A stretch of DNA of 64,000 nt from the NCBI GenBank assembly GCA_002433485.1, contig DJIF01000150.1, forward strand, positions 1-64,000, written 5' to 3'. The position numbers and the translations under genes are program-made. Source of the stretch: Deltaproteobacteria bacterium UBA6601 (GTDB taxonomy: Bacteria; Myxococcota_A; UBA796; UBA9615). Below the pieces are notes generated by a model that was not told the DNA's origin, did not search any database, and saw only the letters and a list, made by a program, of their open reading frames with translations. Below, piece by piece: positions 59,839-64,000 of this stretch (its first letter is position 1; every line of letters begins with the position of its first letter).

Positions 59839-62302
59839 AGCTACCGAGGAGACTCGCCCCACTGGAGCGGTGCGCAGCTTTGCCGATCGGGTGCCTTGGT
59901 TGCTGTTGACTGTGGTCTTGCTCTACGTGGTGGAGCGTCTGGTGATAGCGCTCGGCAGCGGCCACCTGATGTTCCATCTGGATGCTGGTGAGTACACCCC
60001 GATGCGAGCGGTCGGGCCTTTTCTGGATCGGTCCCTGGTGACGGTCTTGCTTGACCCTTCGAGTCGTGCTGAGTTTTTTGCCGCCTGCACTGCGCCGCCG
60101 CATGGCCCGAGCATTACTCCGACCCTGGTCGTTGCAGGTGGATTGGTCCATTTCGTTACTCAGCAGCTGGGGGCGCCCCTCGGCAGCTTCACCATGCGGA
60201 TGCTGTCGTTGGCCATTTCGAGCGCTGCTCTGGTGTTCTGGTTGGCGTTTTTGCTGCGCGCTGGCCTTGGTCGATCGGCGAGCCGCCGCTTCGCCCTGCT
60301 GTTTCTGCTGGCACCGCCGATCTTCCTGAAAGTCACGTTGATTTTCTGGGGCAGCCATGAACTGGTCGTCTTGATCGTTGCGGTGGTGTTTTTGTTGCTG
60401 ACGCCGTGGTTGTCGCGACCGGCGACACCTGGTTTAGCGTTGGTGCAGTCGCTCTGTGTCGGTTTAGGTGGCGCTGTGCTCAGCGTCGGCCACGGGATCC
60501 TGGTGCTCCCCTCAGCTTTTGTCGGGCTGTGGCTGGCGATGTTGGCGGTTTCAAAGTGTTGGCGTGAGCGAGGCCGCTTGTATGCCCTTTGCCTGGGACT
60601 GGGAATGGGGTCGATCGGCGTGGCCAGCTTTCTGCTCGGGTTCTGGGCGCTGGTGCAACTGCCAACTCTTCAGGCAATGGGCCTTGAGCCAGCGTTCTTC
60701 GCCAACAATGACTTTGCCGCCATTGCTCAGGGTTCAGTTGCTGCGGGCGAGGTGCTTGGCTCCGGAATGTTGCCTGGCGACCGCTTCAGCTCCTGGGCCC
60801 TGATTCAGGAGGGCCCCCTGTGGCTGGGCCTGTTATGTGCCGTGTTGTTGCTCGCTGAGGGGCTCCTGGCTTGGCTGCGCGGGCAGGGCTCGGGGCCGGC
60901 CGAAAATCCGGTCGTCTCTTTTCTGGCGGGCTTCATGCTGTTTGGCTGGGTGGTGATTGGTGCAGTCCCAGAAGAGTTCAGCGAGACTCGCTATTTGATC
61001 CTGTTGTATCCGGTCAGCTTCGCCCTGGTAGCCGCCTGGAGTCTGGGCCGACGACCCCTGTTGAGATTGATCCTACCGGCGCTGCTGATGGCGGCCCAGG
61101 TACCCAGCCATGCAGCACTGATTGAACCCAACCAGCTTGATGTTGGGCTCCGCTACGACGGCACACGGCTTTATTTTGCTCTTGAGGATGATGACTTCGG
61201 CCCGCCGCGCAGTGCAACTCGTCTGGGCGGTGCGAGTCGTGATTTTAGCCTCGGGATGCGGTTTATCCGTGAGCTGCATTGGAACAACTCCTATTGGCAG
61301 TGGCACAGCCCGGCCGAGGTCCGCGCGATGCCCCACGAGGCCCTGGTTGACCGCTATCTCGGCGAGGGTGAGGGAGTCGATTTTGCCCTGATGGATGTGG
61401 CAGAGTTTGCGCGGGGCCTCGGCTACGCCTATCGGCTGCTGCTTCCTCCGCCGCACCGGCAGCGCTTTGAGCAGCTCCTTGAGCATCACCCGGATCTGGC
61501 CAGTTGGATGCGGGAGGGCTATGAGATGGGGCCTGAGCAGCTCTCCTGGAGTCGGGAGCGAGAGCCTCTCTGTCCGCCGGGCATGCTCTATGTGGATGGC
61601 GGTAGCTTCTTGCTCGGTGAGTGGGATCTCGAGGCTTACGGTCCTTGGTCGCCGGACTTTGTAGTCCAGCGCGCCGTGGTCGAGTTGACGCCGTTTTGCA
61701 TGGATCGCTTCCCATTTCCCGGACAGCGGGGCGCTGCCTGGCCCAGAGATGGGCTTGACCTTGCCCTGATCGCCGAGCTGGAGCGGCAGTTGGCTCCGCT
61801 GGGCAGGCGAATCTGCACAGTCGGTGAGCTGCTGTTGGCTGCTGCCGGGCCGAGCAATCAGCGCTATCCCAGCGCCGCGAAGCTTCGGCCTGCAGGGCAC
61901 TGTGACGCGCGAGATGAGGATCCTGCACCGCTGGGTTCGTATCCACGTTGCGTGAGCCCGCTGGGCTTTCATGACTTTTTGGTTCGGGCCTCCTGGGCTC
62001 GGCTGGATGAGCAGGGTCGAGCTCTGCTCACCGCTCAGGGCGCCCATCATCAGCCCGGTTTTGCAGTCGACTATCTGGTCGTCGGGGGCATGATGAGGGA
62101 GGACAGTATTCAAGCGCCCACCAACTTTGGAGTCCACATTCACCAGCCCGAAGAGCCCGCCTTTGTCGATGACGGGCTTCGGCTTTGTGCTGATCCGGGG
62201 ACGCAGAACTCAGAACAGCAGCTGCGCTATGAGGAGTGGCTGAGCGGTTACTTTGAGCGCCGCTACTTCAAGGACCTGCTGGGCCTCACTCAAGGGCGGT
62301 AA
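59804..62302 (+). CDS. GT-C-type membrane protein fused to FGE-like domain
   Basis: An 832-residue fusion. Residues ~20-420 contain about ten membrane helices and the first-loop acidic motif LDAGEYTPMRAVGPF after TM1, like GT-C (PMT/ArnT-type) lipid-linked-sugar transferases. Residues ~420-580 are soluble. The last ~240 residues resemble formylglycine-generating-enzyme/SUMF1 domains: CPPGMLYVDGGSFLLGEWDLEAYGP, TPFCMDRFPFPG, GRRICTVGELLLAAAGPSNQRYPSAA, VSPLGFHDFLVRASWARL, where the family has the LPTEAEWEYAARG and NVWEW equivalents. Copper-site cysteines of active FGE are not evident. Start chosen at ATG 59804 (59810 also possible). Confidence 0.7.
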   Translation: MAMGLRALAVTEATEETRPTGAVRSFADRVPWLLLTVVLLYVVERLVIALGSGHLMFHLDAGEYTPMRAVGPFLDRSLVTVLLDPSSRAEFFAACTAPPHGPSITPTLVVAGGLVHFVTQQLGAPLGSFTMRMLSLAISSAALVFWLAFLLRAGLGRSASRRFALLFLLAPPIFLKVTLIFWGSHELVVLIVAVVFLLLTPWLSRPATPGLALVQSLCVGLGGAVLSVGHGILVLPSAFVGLWLAMLAVSKCWRERGRLYALCLGLGMGSIGVASFLLGFWALVQLPTLQAMGLEPAFFANNDFAAIAQGSVAAGEVLGSGMLPGDRFSSWALIQEGPLWLGLLCAVLLLAEGLLAWLRGQGSGPAENPVVSFLAGFMLFGWVVIGAVPEEFSETRYLILLYPVSFALVAAWSLGRRPLLRLILPALLMAAQVPSHAALIEPNQLDVGLRYDGTRLYFALEDDDFGPPRSATRLGGASRDFSLGMRFIRELHWNNSYWQWHSPAEVRAMPHEALVDRYLGEGEGVDFALMDVAEFARGLGYAYRLLLPPPHRQRFEQLLEHHPDLASWMREGYEMGPEQLSWSREREPLCPPGMLYVDGGSFLLGEWDLEAYGPWSPDFVVQRAVVELTPFCMDRFPFPGQRGAAWPRDGLDLALIAELERQLAPLGRRICTVGELLLAAAGPSNQRYPSAAKLRPAGHCDARDEDPAPLGSYPRCVSPLGFHDFLVRASWARLDEQGRALLTAQGAHHQPGFAVDYLVVGGMMREDSIQAPTNFGVHIHQPEEPAFVDDGLRLCADPGTQNSEQQLRYEEWLSGYFERRYFKDLLGLTQGR

Positions 62303-62312
62303 GGCGGAACCC

Positions 62313-63974
62313 TCAGCGGATCGGCTTGCCCAGCTCGCGCGCGATACTGCGCGCGGCCAGCCAGCCTGACTGCAGCGCGCCAACAATGCCGTGTCCGCTG
62401 CGGGTCGATGCCCCGCATAGGTAGAGTCCCTTGATCGGGCTGCGCTCATCGGGGCGCTTCGTGAAGAATTGAGCGGGTGTCGCAGCAATGCCATAGCCGG
62501 TTCCTTCTGCGGCCCGGGTGTAGCGGAAGTGAGTCATCGGGCTGGCGGACTCGCAGAATTCGATGTGCTCCCGGGTGCCCGGAAATTGCCGCTCAAGCCG
62601 ATCGACCATGTCGGTCTCGATGGCTTTCTTACGCTGCAGATACTCAGGGTGTTTGCTGTAGCGGCCGCTGGCGATGTCGTCATGCTGGATCCCCCAGGCC
62701 GAGGCCTCGCCGTGGACCAGGGTCATGATCTCGATGGCGGTTACTCCCTCTGGAGCGTGCCAGGGAGTCTCCGGGTCCTTTAATGAGGAGCTGGTAATGT
62801 AGCTGCCATGCGCGCGCGGGTAGTCGGTCACCCTCTCGCTCTTGTAGAAGGCATCCAGGTCGTAGCCGTCCATCTCCCAGTAGTTGGCCGCGCGCATACC
62901 CTTGGCACGCATGTCGGTGTTCACCGCCACGCAGGTCATGAAGATCGCCCCTGCCATTTGCCAGTTCTCAGCCTGTCGGAGCTGAGCGCTTGGCAGGTGG
63001 TCAGGCTCAAGCAACTGCAGATACGTCTGCTTAATGTCGGCGCCAGAGAGGACCACGGATGCGCGCACATCTGGGGCCTCGCCTTTGTGCCCCTCGAGGC
63101 GGACGCCGACTGCTCGCCCGCCTTCCACCAGAATCTTCTGTACCCCGCGGCGCAGGACGATAGAGCCTCCGTTGGCTTCGGTAGCCTCTGCAAGTCGGTC
63201 CGAGATCACCTGCCCTCCGCCACGGGGATAGGCTGGGGCATTGGATAGGTGGGCGAACAGGCCGGTGTGCAGTACGGCGCTGGCCTCGCTGGGCGGCACG
63301 CCGTAGTCGCCGTGCTGGCCGAGCAGCACCGCACGTAGTTTGGGGTCTTGGGTGCAGCTGTCCAGAAAGCGCTCAATGGTGGCGTTCTGTTGCATCAGCA
63401 TCAGGTGCGACCGCGTTAGTACATGCCAGAGAACCGCTGGGCTTAGCCGCCCGTGGCTTGCGAATAACTTGCTGCCGGTCGCTTCAACCTCTCGGACCAA
63501 TCGCAGGTAGCGGTCAATGCCCCGCTTCTCGGCGGGAAACAGATCCAGCAGGCGTTGCCGAAACAGGTCCCGGTCGCTTGGAATCTTGAACTCGAAGTCT
63601 GGATAGATCAGGGTGTCAAACCCGTCTGGGTCCAGTGGGACAAAGTCGATGTTGATGTCCAGTGGTTCCAGCAGGCTGTGGAAGATTCCACCTTCCTTGG
63701 TGTCGCCGACATAGTGCAGCCCAATGTCGAACATATAGCGACGATCCCTAGGTCCGCGCGCAAATTGAGTGGCGCAGCCCCCGGCAACATAGTGATGGTC
63801 AAAGCACGCGACGCTCAGCCCCTGGCGTGCCAGATAGGCAGCTGCCGTCAGCGAACCGGTTCCAGCACCAATGATTGCCACATCGACCTGCTCGGGGATC
63901 GGCGTACGAACTCTACGTTTGGTCTGCGCGGTGGGCAGGTGATTGAGCTGTTCCTGAGTTTGAGGCTGGGTCAT
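62313..63974 (-). CDS. RetSat/CrtI-like FAD-dependent oxidoreductase
   Basis: A 553-residue flavoprotein of the phytoene desaturase/carotenoid isomerase/retinol saturase family. The ADP-binding motif is VAIIGAGTGSLTAAAYLARQGLSVACFDHHYVAGGCATQF, then DIGLHYVGD (typical of RetSat/CrtISO), PRGGGQVISDRLAEATEANGG and, at the C-terminus, GLYLCGASTRSGHGIVGALQSG. It probably acts on a polyene or isoprenoid lipid. It converges on the GT-C-FGE gene, 10 bp away, and no other carotenoid gene is in the window. ATG lies 26 bp from the window edge, so its promoter is not visible. Confidence 0.87.
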   Translation of the reverse strand: MTQPQTQEQLNHLPTAQTKRRVRTPIPEQVDVAIIGAGTGSLTAAAYLARQGLSVACFDHHYVAGGCATQFARGPRDRRYMFDIGLHYVGDTKEGGIFHSLLEPLDINIDFVPLDPDGFDTLIYPDFEFKIPSDRDLFRQRLLDLFPAEKRGIDRYLRLVREVEATGSKLFASHGRLSPAVLWHVLTRSHLMLMQQNATIERFLDSCTQDPKLRAVLLGQHGDYGVPPSEASAVLHTGLFAHLSNAPAYPRGGGQVISDRLAEATEANGGSIVLRRGVQKILVEGGRAVGVRLEGHKGEAPDVRASVVLSGADIKQTYLQLLEPDHLPSAQLRQAENWQMAGAIFMTCVAVNTDMRAKGMRAANYWEMDGYDLDAFYKSERVTDYPRAHGSYITSSSLKDPETPWHAPEGVTAIEIMTLVHGEASAWGIQHDDIASGRYSKHPEYLQRKKAIETDMVDRLERQFPGTREHIEFCESASPMTHFRYTRAAEGTGYGIAATPAQFFTKRPDERSPIKGLYLCGASTRSGHGIVGALQSGWLAARSIARELGKPIR

Positions 63975-64000
63975 GTCGTCTCATTTTGCGGGGAGGCCGG

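Overview
The window is high-GC, gene-dense bacterial DNA that looks chromosomal. I see no insertion sequences, phage genes, CRISPR arrays, rRNAs or tRNAs. Several features point to a myxobacterium-like (Myxococcota, formerly Deltaproteobacteria) genome, probably an uncultured lineage. They are lipoproteins with poly-aspartate tethers, a thrombospondin-type-3 and lamin-tail surface protein, a MYXO-CTERM-like tail on a sugar dehydrogenase, HEAT-repeat and HD-GYP proteins, and a chemosensory operon near PilT ATPases. This taxonomic call is inference, because no marker gene was compared.

Layout. 0-12.5 kb: a run of plus-strand genes, many translationally coupled, coding for envelope or secreted proteins (Rieske-like fold, poly-Asp lipoprotein, transglutaminase-like protein), a HEAT-repeat/HD-GYP pair, a glycosyltransferase-lipoprotein fusion, and QueD-like, FolE-like and TIM-barrel proteins. 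Many of these lack the expected catalytic residues. 12.5-19 kb: a GAF/HD-GYP membrane protein with an EDDEY tail, another poly-Asp lipoprotein, and a minus-strand operon of class I lysyl-tRNA synthetase, lysine 6-aminotransferase and a HAD phosphatase. 19-27 kb: class IV aminotransferase, GT-C-like membrane protein, DUF362 protein, NamZ-type muramidase and a YyaL-type thioredoxin-fold protein.

27-34 kb holds a chemosensory locus: cheR-cheX on the minus strand, divergent from mcp-cheA-cheW-cheY on the plus strand. The spacer carries a strong dyad and direct repeats. CheA has two HPt and two CheW domains, and no cheB is present. 34-44 kb: SGNH hydrolase, Dabb protein, class III aminotransferase, a HEAT-like/kinase-like protein, and a pilT pair in which one member is a HEAT-repeat-PilT fusion. 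A chemosensory system this close to retraction ATPases could control type IV pilus behaviour (inference).

44-64 kb: a 1217-residue surface amidohydrolase lipoprotein, a nuclease lipoprotein, an MMPL/RND exporter, a Rieske oxygenase whose promoter region has a 30-bp dyad, a cluster of GT2, AsnB-like, Gfo/Idh/MocA and radical SAM genes suggesting an unusual sugar or amide modification, then PQQ sugar dehydrogenase, cupin, a GT-C-FGE fusion, and a RetSat/CrtI-like oxidoreductase. Convergent genes end within about 2-45 bp of each other or overlap, and almost no intrinsic terminators are visible.
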